Shown here one piece after another: positions 1 to 7,721 of a stretch of 64,000 nt of DNA. A program made the position numbers and the translations under genes. This DNA is from an uncultured Bacteroidales bacterium (GTDB taxonomy: Bacteria; Bacteroidota; Bacteroidia; Bacteroidales; Paludibacteraceae). The notes below the pieces were generated by a model. It did not search any database. It saw only the letters and a list, made by a program, of their open reading frames with translations, and had not been told where the DNA came from. Position 1 is the first letter of the stretch; each line of letters opens with the position of its first letter. The stretch is taken from assembly GCA_946406195.1 (NCBI GenBank), contig CAMJJT010000001.1, positions 62,001-126,000 of the forward strand, given 5' to 3'.

Positions 1-630
1 AAACTACTGCGCGAATGGTCTCTCAGCGCCCTGATGGGATTGCCGGTGATCGCTTGTCCGGGCAATCATGAGTACTCCAAAGGAGTCAATAAAACCATCT
101 CACCCGCTTGGGAGCATACATTCTCCCATCCGCATAACGGACCGATTGACGTACCCGGCGTCAGTTATTATGTGGATCTTCCGCAGATACGCTTCATCGT
201 GATAGACACCAACCCGCTCGTGCGCCTCGTGGATCTTACGCGCACCCTCACCTGGCTGCGTGTCGCCATGCACGATGCCGGTGATCGTTTTATCGTCGTG
301 ATGATGCATCATCCGGTGCTCTCTGCCGGTAAAGGAAGGCATAACCCGCTCATTCATGCGGCTTTCCGCCATGCGTTGGGAGAAGCCGACCTTGTGATTG
401 CCGGACATGATCATAGCTATATGCGTCATACCCCGTTCGTCATTCTCAACACCGCAGGAAAACCCAGACAGCAGCAGCCGCTCATTGCACCCGAAGTGAC
501 CGACACTGTCCCTGTCTATGGCGTATTGAAGATCACTGACGCAGAAACTCCCAACCCCAATCTGCAATTCAAGGTGTATCGTTTGGACGATGCCGCATTG
601 ATTGACAGTCTGTATGTTAAGCACAACTGA
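1..630 (+). CDS. Metallophosphoesterase, C-terminal part (5' end outside window)
   Basis: The frame is open to the left edge; the first ATG inside (position 34) is internal, so this is the C-terminal ~209 residues of a longer protein. The motifs GNHEY, HHP (MMHHPVLSA) and GHDH are the metal-binding blocks of the calcineurin-like metallophosphoesterase superfamily, which uses a two-metal centre to cleave phosphoesters. The spacing GNHE...HH...GHDH is normal, so the enzyme is probably active. The substrate cannot be told. The stop codon lies inside the start of recO (17-nt overlap), suggesting translational coupling. Confidence 0.85.
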   Translation, partial: KLLREWSLSALMGLPVIACPGNHEYSKGVNKTISPAWEHTFSHPHNGPIDVPGVSYYVDLPQIRFIVIDTNPLVRLVDLTRTLTWLRVAMHDAGDRFIVVMMHHPVLSAGKGRHNPLIHAAFRHALGEADLVIAGHDHSYMRHTPFVILNTAGKPRQQQPLIAPEVTDTVPVYGVLKITDAETPNPNLQFKVYRLDDAALIDSLYVKHN

Positions 631-1174
631 TGCGATAGTTTTGTCGCTTCAGCCGCATTCGGACAAAGCGCACAAATTGCACGCGTACACGCGCGCTGGC
701 GGGCGTATTAATTATATGGTGTATGGCTTGGGGCGCAAGAACACCGCCGGCAAATATAGTCCGCTTTCCATTGTTCAACTCACAACGGACGACCGCTCGG
801 TACGTACGGCTCAGCTAACCTACGTACCATCCACCCTCATCACCGACCCTTACAAACGCACCATCGCGCTCTTCCTCAGCGAGGTGATGCACCATGTACT
901 GCGGCACCCGATGCCCGACGAACCGATGTTCGACTTCATCGAACAGGCTATTCGCGAATTGGATACTACCGAAAATGCAGAGAATTTTCATATACAATTC
1001 CTCATCGCCTTTGCCGCCAAACTCGGTTTCGCGATGGAGAAAGAGCCTGCTTTGCCTACTTCCCGAAAGGAAAGACAAGACACCCTCCATGCCCTCTGTT
1101 CGTATTTCGCAGAACACGTGGATACATGGCAAAATCCACGTTCAATGGATGTTCTTATAGAGGTTTTTGACTAA
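614..1174 (+). CDS. recO: DNA repair protein RecO
   Basis: 186 residues from the ATG at 614 (MLSTTDAIVLSLQPHSDKAH). A TTG at 602 is possible but adds only four residues. The N-terminal OB-fold pattern (AIVL...D.AHKLHAYTRAGGRINYMVYG) and the following helical part match RecO, which loads RecA on SSB-coated DNA in the RecFOR pathway. At 186 aa it is shorter than many RecO proteins (about 230-250), and no Cys4 zinc motif is visible, which is common in Bacteroidota. It overlaps the upstream phosphoesterase by 17 nt. It ends 124 nt before rpmH, which has its own promoter. Confidence 0.85.
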   Translation: MLSTTDAIVLSLQPHSDKAHKLHAYTRAGGRINYMVYGLGRKNTAGKYSPLSIVQLTTDDRSVRTAQLTYVPSTLITDPYKRTIALFLSEVMHHVLRHPMPDEPMFDFIEQAIRELDTTENAENFHIQFLIAFAAKLGFAMEKEPALPTSRKERQDTLHALCSYFAEHVDTWQNPRSMDVLIEVFD

Positions 1175-1209
1175 AAACGCACATAAAAAACAAAAAAAGT
1201 ACGAAAAAA

Positions 1210-1241
1210 TTTGGTCATATCAAAAAAAAGCAGTACCTTTG
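1210..1241 (+). promoter_or_regulatory. Promoter of the rpmH operon (-33/-7 type)
   Basis: TTTG at 1210-1213 and TACCTTTG at 1234-1241, separated by exactly 20 nt: the Bacteroidota housekeeping promoter. The leader to rpmH is about 50 nt. Confidence 0.85.
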
Positions 1242-1297
1242 CAGTCCATTTTGTGTATAAACCCGCCTTGTGAAAGGCCTAAAAATAATTTAAGACA

Positions 1298-1456
1298 ATG
1301 AAACGTACATTCCAACCTTCCCAACGCAAGCGTCGTAACAAACACGGCTTCTTGGAGAGAATGGCTACCGCTAACGGTCGCCGTGTATTGGCTGCACGCC
1401 GTGCTAAAGGTCGTAAGAAACTGACCGTTGCCGACGAGGGACGCCACAAATTTTAA
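1298..1456 (+). CDS. rpmH: 50S ribosomal protein L34
   Basis: 52 residues starting [18 protein letters not shown] and ending DEGRHKF: the canonical L34 sequence, very rich in Arg and Lys, bound to 23S rRNA in the large subunit. It stands behind a strong promoter. Its stop TAA overlaps the rbfA start (TAATG), so L34 and the 30S maturation factor RbfA are translated in step. The usual rnpA neighbour is not downstream here. Confidence 0.97.
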   Translation: MKRTFQPSQRKRRNKHGFLERMATANGRRVLAARRAKGRKKLTVADEGRHKF

Positions 1457-1791
1457 TGGAGTCAACTAGACAACACAAGATCGCTCGTCTCATCCAGAAA
1501 GACATGAGCGATATTCTTTTGCGATACGCGCGCACGCTACATGGAACATTGATTTCTGTGAGCGAGGTGCGCGTTTCGCCTGACCTCTCTATTGCGCATA
1601 TCTATCTCTCTATCTTCCCGCAAAACAAGGTAGCGGATACGATGGCGCTGATTGAAGAGAACACTCACCGTTTTCGCGGTGAATTGGGCTCGCTCGAGCG
1701 CCATCAACTGCGCATTATCCCTGAAATTATCTTCCACTTGGATGAAACGATAGATCGAATGGAGCGCATTGATGAACTTCTTAGAAAATAA
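1456..1791 (+). CDS. rbfA: 30S ribosome-binding factor RbfA
   Basis: 111 residues. The RbfA KH-like fold is recognisable from R.IQKDMSDIL, the block VSEVRVSPDLSIAHIYLS and the closing HLDETIDRMERIDELL. RbfA binds late 30S precursors and helps 16S rRNA 5'-end maturation and cold adaptation. The start is fixed by the TAATG overlap with rpmH. Its end overlaps the permease gene by 20 nt. The order rbfA followed by an FtsX-type permease is common in Bacteroidales. Confidence 0.95.
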   Translation: MESTRQHKIARLIQKDMSDILLRYARTLHGTLISVSEVRVSPDLSIAHIYLSIFPQNKVADTMALIEENTHRFRGELGSLERHQLRIIPEIIFHLDETIDRMERIDELLRK

Positions 1792-2992
1792 AATAGCTTG
1801 GCGTTACCTTTTCTCAAAAAAAGGGCATAACGCCATCAATATCGTTTCCGGTATTAGTGCGGCAGCTGTAACAGTTGTTACGACGGCGATGGTCTGCGTG
1901 CTGAGCGTGATGAACGGCTTCGGCGAACTCGTGGAGCGTATGTTTTCTGAGTTTGACCCCGTTCTTATGGTCATTCCTGCCGAAGGGCAGACTTTACGCA
2001 CCGACACAACACCCATCGCTTCTTTATACGCGCGCGAGGATATTGAGGCGATCTCCCTCCAATTGGAGCAGACTGCCCTCATCCGTTACAAAGACCATCA
2101 AGTGCCGGCGCGCGTTTTAGGCGTAGATAGTCTTTTCACCCGCACCGCGCATATCGATTCGATCATCACCGATGGTTTCTATTCGGTCTGGGACGGGGCT
2201 TTCGAGCGCACCGTACTCGGGCGTGGGCTGGCGGCGCAGATAGGCATGAATGCCCATTTCACAGGCGCGCTGCATCTCTACGCTCCCGAGCGCACCAAAC
2301 GCATCAACATGCTGCGCCCCGACCAATCATTGCGGCATGAGCATGCGTTCATCGCCGGTACGTTTGCGGTGAACCAGATGGATTATGACGACCAACTGCT
2401 ACTCGTCTCTCTGCCCCTTGCCCGCCGCTTGTTCGATTATGACGAACATACCGCTTCGGCGTTGCGTATCCAGCCCAAAAGCGATTTATCTTCCTCAAAT
2501 CTCAAATCGTCCATTTCAAACACCCTCGGAGAGGGCTATCGCGTCTTGGACCGGTATGAACAGCAAGCGGACTTCTTCCGAATCCTGCGGATAGAAAAAC
2601 TGCTGACGGTGCTGTTGCTGGTGTTTATTCTTCTGATAGCCAGTTTCAACATCATCGGCTCTCTCTCAATGCTGATGATTGATAAACGCGAAGATATACG
2701 CATCCTTTCGCATTTAGGCGCGGACGAACGCATGATTCGCCGTATTTTTCTGCTCGAAGGATGGTCCATCTCCTCCCTTGGTGCCGTATGCGGACTGGTG
2801 ATTGGTGTCGCTTTGTGTCTCGGACAACAACACTACGGATGGCTCTCATTGGGCTCCGGAACCGAATATATCATTTCCGCTTACCCCGTGCAGGTGCAGC
2901 CTTCGGATATCGGGGTGGTAGCACTCATTGTGCTCGCTCTGGGCTTTGCCGCCGCTTGGTATCCGACCCGGAAATTAACTATTGAAAGATGA
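1772..2992 (+). CDS. FtsX/LolE-type ABC transporter permease
   Basis: 406 residues from the ATG at 1772 (MNFLENKIAWRYLFSKKGHNAIN). One transmembrane helix lies near residues 20-45, then a periplasmic MacB-like domain of about 200 residues, then three C-terminal helices (near 275-300, 325-350 and 375-400). This is the LolC/E architecture of permeases that extract lipoproteins or drive periplasmic processes with a separate ATPase, which is not encoded here. Residues ~231-250 contain a low-complexity serine run (DLSSSNLKSSISNTL) encoded by CTCAAAT-type words, one of the in-frame short repeats of this genome. The stop overlaps the next start (ATGA). Confidence 0.85.
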   Translation: MNFLENKIAWRYLFSKKGHNAINIVSGISAAAVTVVTTAMVCVLSVMNGFGELVERMFSEFDPVLMVIPAEGQTLRTDTTPIASLYAREDIEAISLQLEQTALIRYKDHQVPARVLGVDSLFTRTAHIDSIITDGFYSVWDGAFERTVLGRGLAAQIGMNAHFTGALHLYAPERTKRINMLRPDQSLRHEHAFIAGTFAVNQMDYDDQLLLVSLPLARRLFDYDEHTASALRIQPKSDLSSSNLKSSISNTLGEGYRVLDRYEQQADFFRILRIEKLLTVLLLVFILLIASFNIIGSLSMLMIDKREDIRILSHLGADERMIRRIFLLEGWSISSLGAVCGLVIGVALCLGQQHYGWLSLGSGTEYIISAYPVQVQPSDIGVVALIVLALGFAAAWYPTRKLTIER

Positions 2993-3534
2993 AAAATCAC
3001 TATCTCATATTAGCGGCAATCGCGCTCATTACGATGGCATGCCGCCCCGTCAGCTCTGGTTCGTCCCGCGGCAATATACCCCGCGAGTATCATACAGCGT
3101 ATATACAATCTTATGGACGGTGTTATGACTCCGTGCCGTACAATGTCGTTTCGCTCGACCTCTATTCCGATAAACTCTCGCTGGACGATACCGCCAACGT
3201 GATGAAAGGTACCGGTTATAACCTCTATCTCTCGGATATCTTTCTTGCCGGCACGACCCTTGAGCCGGGCACGTATCGCTCATCCGACTCCGCAGAACCC
3301 TTCACTTTCCTGCCCGGACACGACTATGAGGGCACGCCGCACGGCTTGTATCTGCTTTATGTGGAAGAAGATAAACTGCAATCCATTCAGGTACTCGACT
3401 CCGGCACACTCGTGGTACGGGACACGACCAACAACCTCATAGACCTTCAGTTCACGCTCTATTTCCGTAATTCCTACGGAGGGCGTGCCACCTATAGAAC
3501 GCATTTCCAAGGCGAATTGAAAAAGAAAGAATGA
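2989..3534 (+). CDS. Small lipoprotein of unknown function
   Basis: 181 residues with a lipoprotein signal peptide: hydrophobic stretch YLILAAIALITMAC, with the lipobox cysteine near residue 18. The mature part is rich in Tyr, Ser and Asp, shows a beta-strand-like pattern and has no domain I recognise. It overlaps both neighbours by four bases (ATGA), so it is translated with the permease and the Xer recombinase. It is probably anchored in the periplasm or outer membrane; no function can be assigned. Confidence 0.75.
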   Translation: MKNHYLILAAIALITMACRPVSSGSSRGNIPREYHTAYIQSYGRCYDSVPYNVVSLDLYSDKLSLDDTANVMKGTGYNLYLSDIFLAGTTLEPGTYRSSDSAEPFTFLPGHDYEGTPHGLYLLYVEEDKLQSIQVLDSGTLVVRDTTNNLIDLQFTLYFRNSYGGRATYRTHFQGELKKKE

Positions 3535-4454
3535 CCCGCACCGCCAACGCCGATACGGAATTGTTGCGCGAATATCATACATGGCTTCGACTCGAACGCG
3601 GGTATTCGTCCAACACGATCGAGGGCTACGAAATGGACCTCGATAAACTGCGTGCGTTCTGCGAGGAGCATCAATTAGACTCAGTACACTTGGATTTTGA
3701 TGCCTTGCAGGAGTTTATCTTTGAGCAATTCAAGGACATCCGCTCGGAAGCTACACAGGCGCGTATCCTCGCCGGCATCCACTCATGGTACCGTTTTCTG
3801 CTTTATAAGAACTATATTGAGCAGGACCCTTCCGAATTACTGGAAGGTCCGCGTAAATCCAAGCATCTGCCAACCGTGCTGTCGCTCGATGAGATCAACC
3901 GGATGATGGCGGCGATTGATCTCAGCAGCAATGAGGGGCACCGCAATCGGGCGATGATGGAGATGCTCTACGGCAGCGGACTGCGCGTCAGCGAACTGGT
4001 CGGGCTACGTCTTAGCCAGATATACCTCAACGAACATTACATGCTTATTCAGGGTAAGGGGTCCAAACAACGCCTCGTACCGCTCTCGCCGGTAGCCGAA
4101 GAATGGTTCGGGTACTGGATGCAGGACCGTGCCACATGGCCTCTCAAACCTGAATCCAGAGATATGGCATTCGTGAACCGTTACGGCCGTCCGCTCACCC
4201 GCGCGATGGTCTTCACGATTGTTCGCCGCCTATGCGCCGAAGCGGGCATCACCAAGACCGTCTCGCCTCACACGCTCCGCCATTCGTTCGCAACCCATCT
4301 GTTGCAGAACGGCGCCGACTTACGGATCATACAGCAATTGCTCGGACACGAAGACCTCGCTACCACCGAGATATACACCCATGTGGACGTGCAGGATCTT
4401 AGAAAAGCCATCCTCCATTGCCATCCGGCGAATAAAATGAATAGTGAGAAATGA
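3531..4454 (+). CDS. Tyrosine recombinase XerC/XerD
   Basis: 307 residues. N-terminal SAM-like core-binding domain (1-100; LERGYSSNTIEGYEMDLDKL) and C-terminal catalytic domain with the full set of residues: Arg152 (GSGLRVSEL), Lys176/179 (GKGSK), His247 and Arg250 (HTLRHS), His273 (LGHED) and nucleophile Tyr282 (IYTHV). Length and the close match to the XerD consensus point to chromosome dimer resolution at dif rather than an integrase role. It sits in the ribosome-associated operon by ATGA overlaps on both sides. I cannot separate XerC from XerD from this sequence alone. Confidence 0.92.
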   Translation: MTRTANADTELLREYHTWLRLERGYSSNTIEGYEMDLDKLRAFCEEHQLDSVHLDFDALQEFIFEQFKDIRSEATQARILAGIHSWYRFLLYKNYIEQDPSELLEGPRKSKHLPTVLSLDEINRMMAAIDLSSNEGHRNRAMMEMLYGSGLRVSELVGLRLSQIYLNEHYMLIQGKGSKQRLVPLSPVAEEWFGYWMQDRATWPLKPESRDMAFVNRYGRPLTRAMVFTIVRRLCAEAGITKTVSPHTLRHSFATHLLQNGADLRIIQQLLGHEDLATTEIYTHVDVQDLRKAILHCHPANKMNSEK

Positions 4455-6859
4455 AAGGGAGATGGGCACATAGAATCATGTGGAAATTGACTCTCCTTTC
4501 AATTTTCATTTTTCAATTTTCACTTCTCAAGGCGGTCGAGACCATCGTGGTCGGCGAGGTCGTCAATGAGGCAACGGGTGAACCTATTCCGAATGTGAAT
4601 ATCCATTTCCGGGGCACGAAGATCGGCACGACCTCCGATGAGACCGGTTCATATGTCCTGCGCGTGGATATGAAATCGAAGGCGCAACTCGTTTTCTCCG
4701 CTATCGGTTATTACTCCCAGCGTTTTGAGGTCGAACCCGGTGCGATGGCGGGTCTCCAAGTGTCGCTCAAAGAGCGGGCGGCAACAATCACCGAAGTGGT
4801 GGTATCGCCTACCGAGAACCCCGCGTTAGCTATCATCCGCCAAGTCCGGGAACATAGAGCCGAGAATGACCGGACGCTCAAAAAGGGATCGGAAGATATG
4901 ATTCGCGAGCAATCGCTCTTCGTCTCCCAGATCAACAAGCGTACGCTTCGCCGCGCGCTATGGCGCAGCCTGCGCAGCGGTATGATTGAGCAGGAGGACT
5001 CCACCTACGTCATTCCCCTCTATCATGAGAAACAGTCGTTCCGGCTGAGCGGCAACGAGATGATTGCCACCAGCGAACCCGAGACGCGCGCCATGATTCT
5101 CAGCGAATCGGAGTACTCGATGCACCTCAGCAAGGAGGGCAACCTCAATTTCTACGCCAGTTCGGTCTCTATCATGAACCATTCTTTCCTCTCGCCTCTC
5201 TCCGCCAGCGGCAACCTGTACTACCGCTATTATATTGACGAATTGACCGACATCATGCACCGCGGCGACAAAGACCGAAAGCTCGTCCGCGTGGCGTTCC
5301 GCACGCGCAACCCCTTCTACACCACTTTCAACGGCGATTTTCTCATTGACACCACCAACTATTCAGTGCGTGCCGTCAATGCCTACGTTCCCGCCGAAGT
5401 GGCCGTCAACTATGTGAATAACATCAACATCAAGCAGGTGCTGCTGCCGGATGGCGCACTCGCCGAGGAACATATTAGCGTCATCTTGGATGTGGATCTC
5501 AAGACCAAAGAGACGCGCTTCCCGACTATTCTGATCACCAATTCGCTCTATAACCAACATGCCGAACTGACCGTCAACGATAGTCTTTTGGCTGCAACGC
5601 CGGCGGAAGGGAACAGTGCTATGAGATCCATCCCGCTGGTGGGCGAGAAGATGAACGCCTATTTCAACAAGGTGGACTCCCTACCCATCATCCGCACCGC
5701 CAAATGGATTGCGGACATCGCTACTACCGGATATATACCTACCGGTACACCGGTGGACATCGGACATATCGAGGAGCTCCTGCAAGTCAACAGTCACGAA
5801 GGAGTCCATGTGGGTCTTCCCTTTCGCACCAATGAGAAATTCTCGAAGAACATATCCCTTGAAGTCGCTTTGAGCTATGGTTTCAAGGACCGCCGGTTCA
5901 AGGGGTTGGGGCGCGCATCTTTCAACCTGCCTACCTTGCGGAAGAACATCCTCCAAGTGGAGTACAACGATCGTTATGTATGGTCTGAGGTCGATGATTT
6001 CGACCGCCTAATGCGGGAGAACTCCATCGGTAGGGGTAACTATGACTTCACCTCCTACGCCTTTGAGGCGCTGCACCAAGCTTCGTTTGTCAACACCGCC
6101 ATCCATCAGAAACTATTCCAAGTCCACTGGTTCTCCGATTGGACGGACAAAGTGGAGACGCACGCGTATTTACGTGTAGGATGGCAAGACGGCTATTCCT
6201 ACCAACTCTTATCAACCATCGGTCGTATCAGCTGGGGCGAACAGAAACATCAGGGTTTCTTCATGCGCCGCTATACCTACTCCACGATCTACCCTGTCCT
6301 TTTCCTTGGTCTGGAGACGGGTCACTGGTCGTACAACGAATTGCCGGAGAATTTCCCTGCCAACAGTGCCGTTTATGCGCATATACGCGCTATGCTCACC
6401 CAGCACGCCAACCTCGGCATGGCGGGTAAACTGACCTATGTCCTCCGCCTTGGAGCGGTCGTCGGTCATGTCCCTAGTACGTTGACGCGGCAGGAGAACA
6501 GAAACCAAGGTTATGCCTACGACCCGTACCGTATGACTCTGTCCTCCAATAGCAATTTCACGCCGGATAAATACGTGACGCTGCAAGCGGAATGGAACGG
6601 CCAGGGCATACTCTTCAATCTCATTCCGGGTATCCGATGGCTGCATCTGCGCGAACTGGTGGAAGCCAAGATTGAGTACGGTTTTATCTCTCCTCGCTAT
6701 CGCTACCGCTTGGAGGAAGGCAAATCGCCGCATGCGTTCTATTCGGAAGTGGGTATCGGTCTGGGTAACCTCCTTCGTATCTGCGACCTCTATTCCGTTT
6801 GGTCACTCTCGCCCAAAGTCGAATGGGCGCTCCGCTTCCGTCTCCATATAGGTCTCTAA
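4451..6859 (+). CDS. DUF5686-type outer-membrane protein with CarboxypepD_reg-like domain
   Basis: 802 residues. Signal peptide (about 1-28), then a carboxypeptidase-regulatory-like beta-sandwich (about 32-115; VGEVVNEATGEPIPNVNIHF, ending VSLKE), then the long DUF5686 region, which is predicted to form an outer-membrane beta-barrel and ends on an aromatic-rich strand (RFRLHIGL). This is a common Bacteroidota surface family of unknown function, related in layout to TonB-dependent receptors but without a plug. The signal-peptide core (LSIFIFQFSLL, 4495-4530) is encoded by a TTTCAATTTTCA-type tandem word repeat. It overlaps the Xer gene by four bases. A start at Met10 (4478) is also possible. 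Confidence 0.85.
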   Translation: MKGRWAHRIMWKLTLLSIFIFQFSLLKAVETIVVGEVVNEATGEPIPNVNIHFRGTKIGTTSDETGSYVLRVDMKSKAQLVFSAIGYYSQRFEVEPGAMAGLQVSLKERAATITEVVVSPTENPALAIIRQVREHRAENDRTLKKGSEDMIREQSLFVSQINKRTLRRALWRSLRSGMIEQEDSTYVIPLYHEKQSFRLSGNEMIATSEPETRAMILSESEYSMHLSKEGNLNFYASSVSIMNHSFLSPLSASGNLYYRYYIDELTDIMHRGDKDRKLVRVAFRTRNPFYTTFNGDFLIDTTNYSVRAVNAYVPAEVAVNYVNNINIKQVLLPDGALAEEHISVILDVDLKTKETRFPTILITNSLYNQHAELTVNDSLLAATPAEGNSAMRSIPLVGEKMNAYFNKVDSLPIIRTAKWIADIATTGYIPTGTPVDIGHIEELLQVNSHEGVHVGLPFRTNEKFSKNISLEVALSYGFKDRRFKGLGRASFNLPTLRKNILQVEYNDRYVWSEVDDFDRLMRENSIGRGNYDFTSYAFEALHQASFVNTAIHQKLFQVHWFSDWTDKVETHAYLRVGWQDGYSYQLLSTIGRISWGEQKHQGFFMRRYTYSTIYPVLFLGLETGHWSYNELPENFPANSAVYAHIRAMLTQHANLGMAGKLTYVLRLGAVVGHVPSTLTRQENRNQGYAYDPYRMTLSSNSNFTPDKYVTLQAEWNGQGILFNLIPGIRWLHLRELVEAKIEYGFISPRYRYRLEEGKSPHAFYSEVGIGLGNLLRICDLYSVWSLSPKVEWALRFRLHIGL

Positions 6860-6890
6860 CCAAACAACCCCGCCGATTGGCAGGGCTGTC
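6858..6890 (+). repeat. Hairpin direct repeat, left copy
   Basis: Begins with the DUF5686 stop codon and holds a stem-loop at 6864-6889 (ACAACCC...GGG(C)TGT, inner GCC/GGC, loop GATT). It differs at two positions from 7502-7534. The two copies bracket the DUF2442/DUF4160 pair as direct repeats. It may also serve as a terminator for the upstream operon, although no U-run follows. Confidence 0.65.
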
Positions 6891-6893
6891 AAA

Positions 6894-7103
6894 TTATCGT
6901 TGCAAGAACCCATCAAAACATAGGTCCTCATCTATCAGAGGCCAATGAATACCATAGGGCGAACATTCGTAGTTGGCTCTCTCTTTCTCGCTTGCATGCA
7001 GTAACCTAGGGTAGCGTGCGAATGGCTCACATGCCTCACGACCATCAGCAGTACGTATCCATACTCCTGTGTCGGTCAACCATATTTTAGAAACATTAAG
7101 CAT
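6894..7103 (-). CDS. DUF2442 domain protein
   Basis: 69 residues starting MLNVSKIWLTDTGVWIRTAD. The pattern I-x-L-T...VWI-TADG...PFARYPRLLHAS...Y.....GIHWPLIDEDL is the DUF2442 signature (small alpha/beta protein; the W-P-x-x-D-E-D-L end is diagnostic). It lies 5 nt downstream of the DUF4160 gene on the same strand. DUF4160-DUF2442 pairs recur next to each other in bacteria and are often suspected, not proven, to be toxin-antitoxin-like modules. The reading frame is intact. Confidence 0.8.
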   Translation of the reverse strand: MLNVSKIWLTDTGVWIRTADGREACEPFARYPRLLHASEKERANYECSPYGIHWPLIDEDLCFDGFLQR

Positions 7104-7108
7104 AGCTA

Positions 7109-7348
7109 TTAGTTTTTGAAATATTCATTCCAACGATTTACAATAATTTCCTTATTTTCCTCTATGACGGATTCTGCCAATCTCAGTTCTGATGCCTTTA
7201 ATCCATTATTCTCAATGAGTTTAACCTCTGGCTCTACGCTGAATTTAGCTTCGTGCTTTTGATCCTTAATAACATGCACATGTACCGGCTCGTGGTCGTT
7301 CGAATAAAACATAAAGCGGAACCCAAATAAGTTAAATAATGTTGGCAT
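7109..7348 (-). CDS. DUF4160 domain protein
   Basis: 79 residues: MPTLFNLFGFRFMFYSNDHE then PVHVHVIKD. The F-x-x-NDHxPxHxHV core and the ESVIEENKEIIVNRWNEYF tail identify DUF4160. The conserved Asp-His-x-Pro-x-His-x-His cluster could bind a metal or form a nuclease-like site; that is inference. It is the first gene of a two-gene operon with DUF2442 and has its own -33/-7 promoter. Base composition is more AT-rich than the flanking core genes, and direct repeats bracket the pair, suggesting a cassette gained by transfer. Confidence 0.82.
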   Translation of the reverse strand: MPTLFNLFGFRFMFYSNDHEPVHVHVIKDQKHEAKFSVEPEVKLIENNGLKASELRLAESVIEENKEIIVNRWNEYFKN

Positions 7349-7377
7349 AATAGTTTTGTATTTTCAATTTTGCGAGG

Positions 7378-7409
7378 CAAAATTACAACAAAAAATTGAT
7401 ATATGCAAA
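7378..7409 (-). promoter_or_regulatory. Promoter of the DUF4160-DUF2442 pair
   Basis: Read on the minus strand: TTTG (7409-7406), 20-nt spacer, TAATTTTG (7385-7378). The -33 lies in the frequent TTTGCATAT context. The leader to the DUF4160 ATG is about 25 nt. Confidence 0.75.
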
Positions 7410-7435
7410 TTTTTGAGGGATTTTCTTGCGAATTT

Positions 7436-7464
7436 GTCCAAAATGGCCAAAAATGATCCAAAAA
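7436..7464. repeat. Interspersed 28-bp repeat (TCCAAAATGGCC family), copy 1
   Basis: Core words TCCAAAATGGCC and AAAAATGATCC. Near-identical copies occur at 33049-33077 (+), 35577-35606 (-) and 38734-38761 (-). All four lie in AT-rich gene flanks next to accessory genes. Function unknown. Confidence 0.6.
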
Positions 7465-7501
7465 GATCTGTTAAATCTGTATAATCTGTGGGACATATAA
7501 T

Positions 7502-7534
7502 AACCAAACAACCCCGCCGTTTGGCAGGGTTGTT
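7502..7534 (+). repeat. Hairpin direct repeat, right copy
   Basis: Stem AACAACCC (7507-7514) with GGGTTGTT (7527-7534), inner GCC/GGC, loop GTTT. It matches 6858-6890 except at two positions. On the minus strand it lies about 40 nt beyond the small peptide gene, so it may double as a terminator for that operon. Confidence 0.65.
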
Positions 7535-7571
7535 AGTGATGTCGCCTATAAGGCGGAAGGGTAATGAGGCA

Positions 7572-7703
7572 TTAATCGCCGCCTACACCCGGATCAATCG
7601 GTTCCTGATTGATGTTCAGCCCATTCGGGCTTGCAGCTTGCATCAACGAAGTAGCAAATACTTCGGCAGCCTCTACGATAGGTTGATTATAATTCTTTTT
7701 CAT
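7572..7703 (-). CDS. Small peptide (43 aa), MKK-x-Y-x-x-P type
   Basis: An intact 43-codon frame: MKKNYNQPIVEAAEVFATSL, then MQAASPNGLNINQEP and the end IDPGVGGD. It starts 18 nt after the stop of the 1502-aa secreted-protein gene on the same strand, so it is probably co-transcribed. It shares the plan of two other peptides in this window (48985-49137 and 52654-52797): a charged MK(K/E) start, an aromatic residue then x(1-3)-P within ten residues, an acidic/hydrophobic helix, and a Gly/Pro-rich tail. No signal peptide. It could be a peptide signal, a modified-peptide precursor or a regulator of the secreted protein; none is proven. Confidence 0.6.
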   Translation of the reverse strand: MKKNYNQPIVEAAEVFATSLMQAASPNGLNINQEPIDPGVGGD

Positions 7704-7721
7704 AATTAATAAATATTTTCA

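Noticed and set aside
3531..4454. Xer-type recombinase as a phage or island integrase
   Set aside because: It is embedded by four-base overlaps in a core operon and matches XerC/D in length and motifs; no att-like repeats adjoin it.
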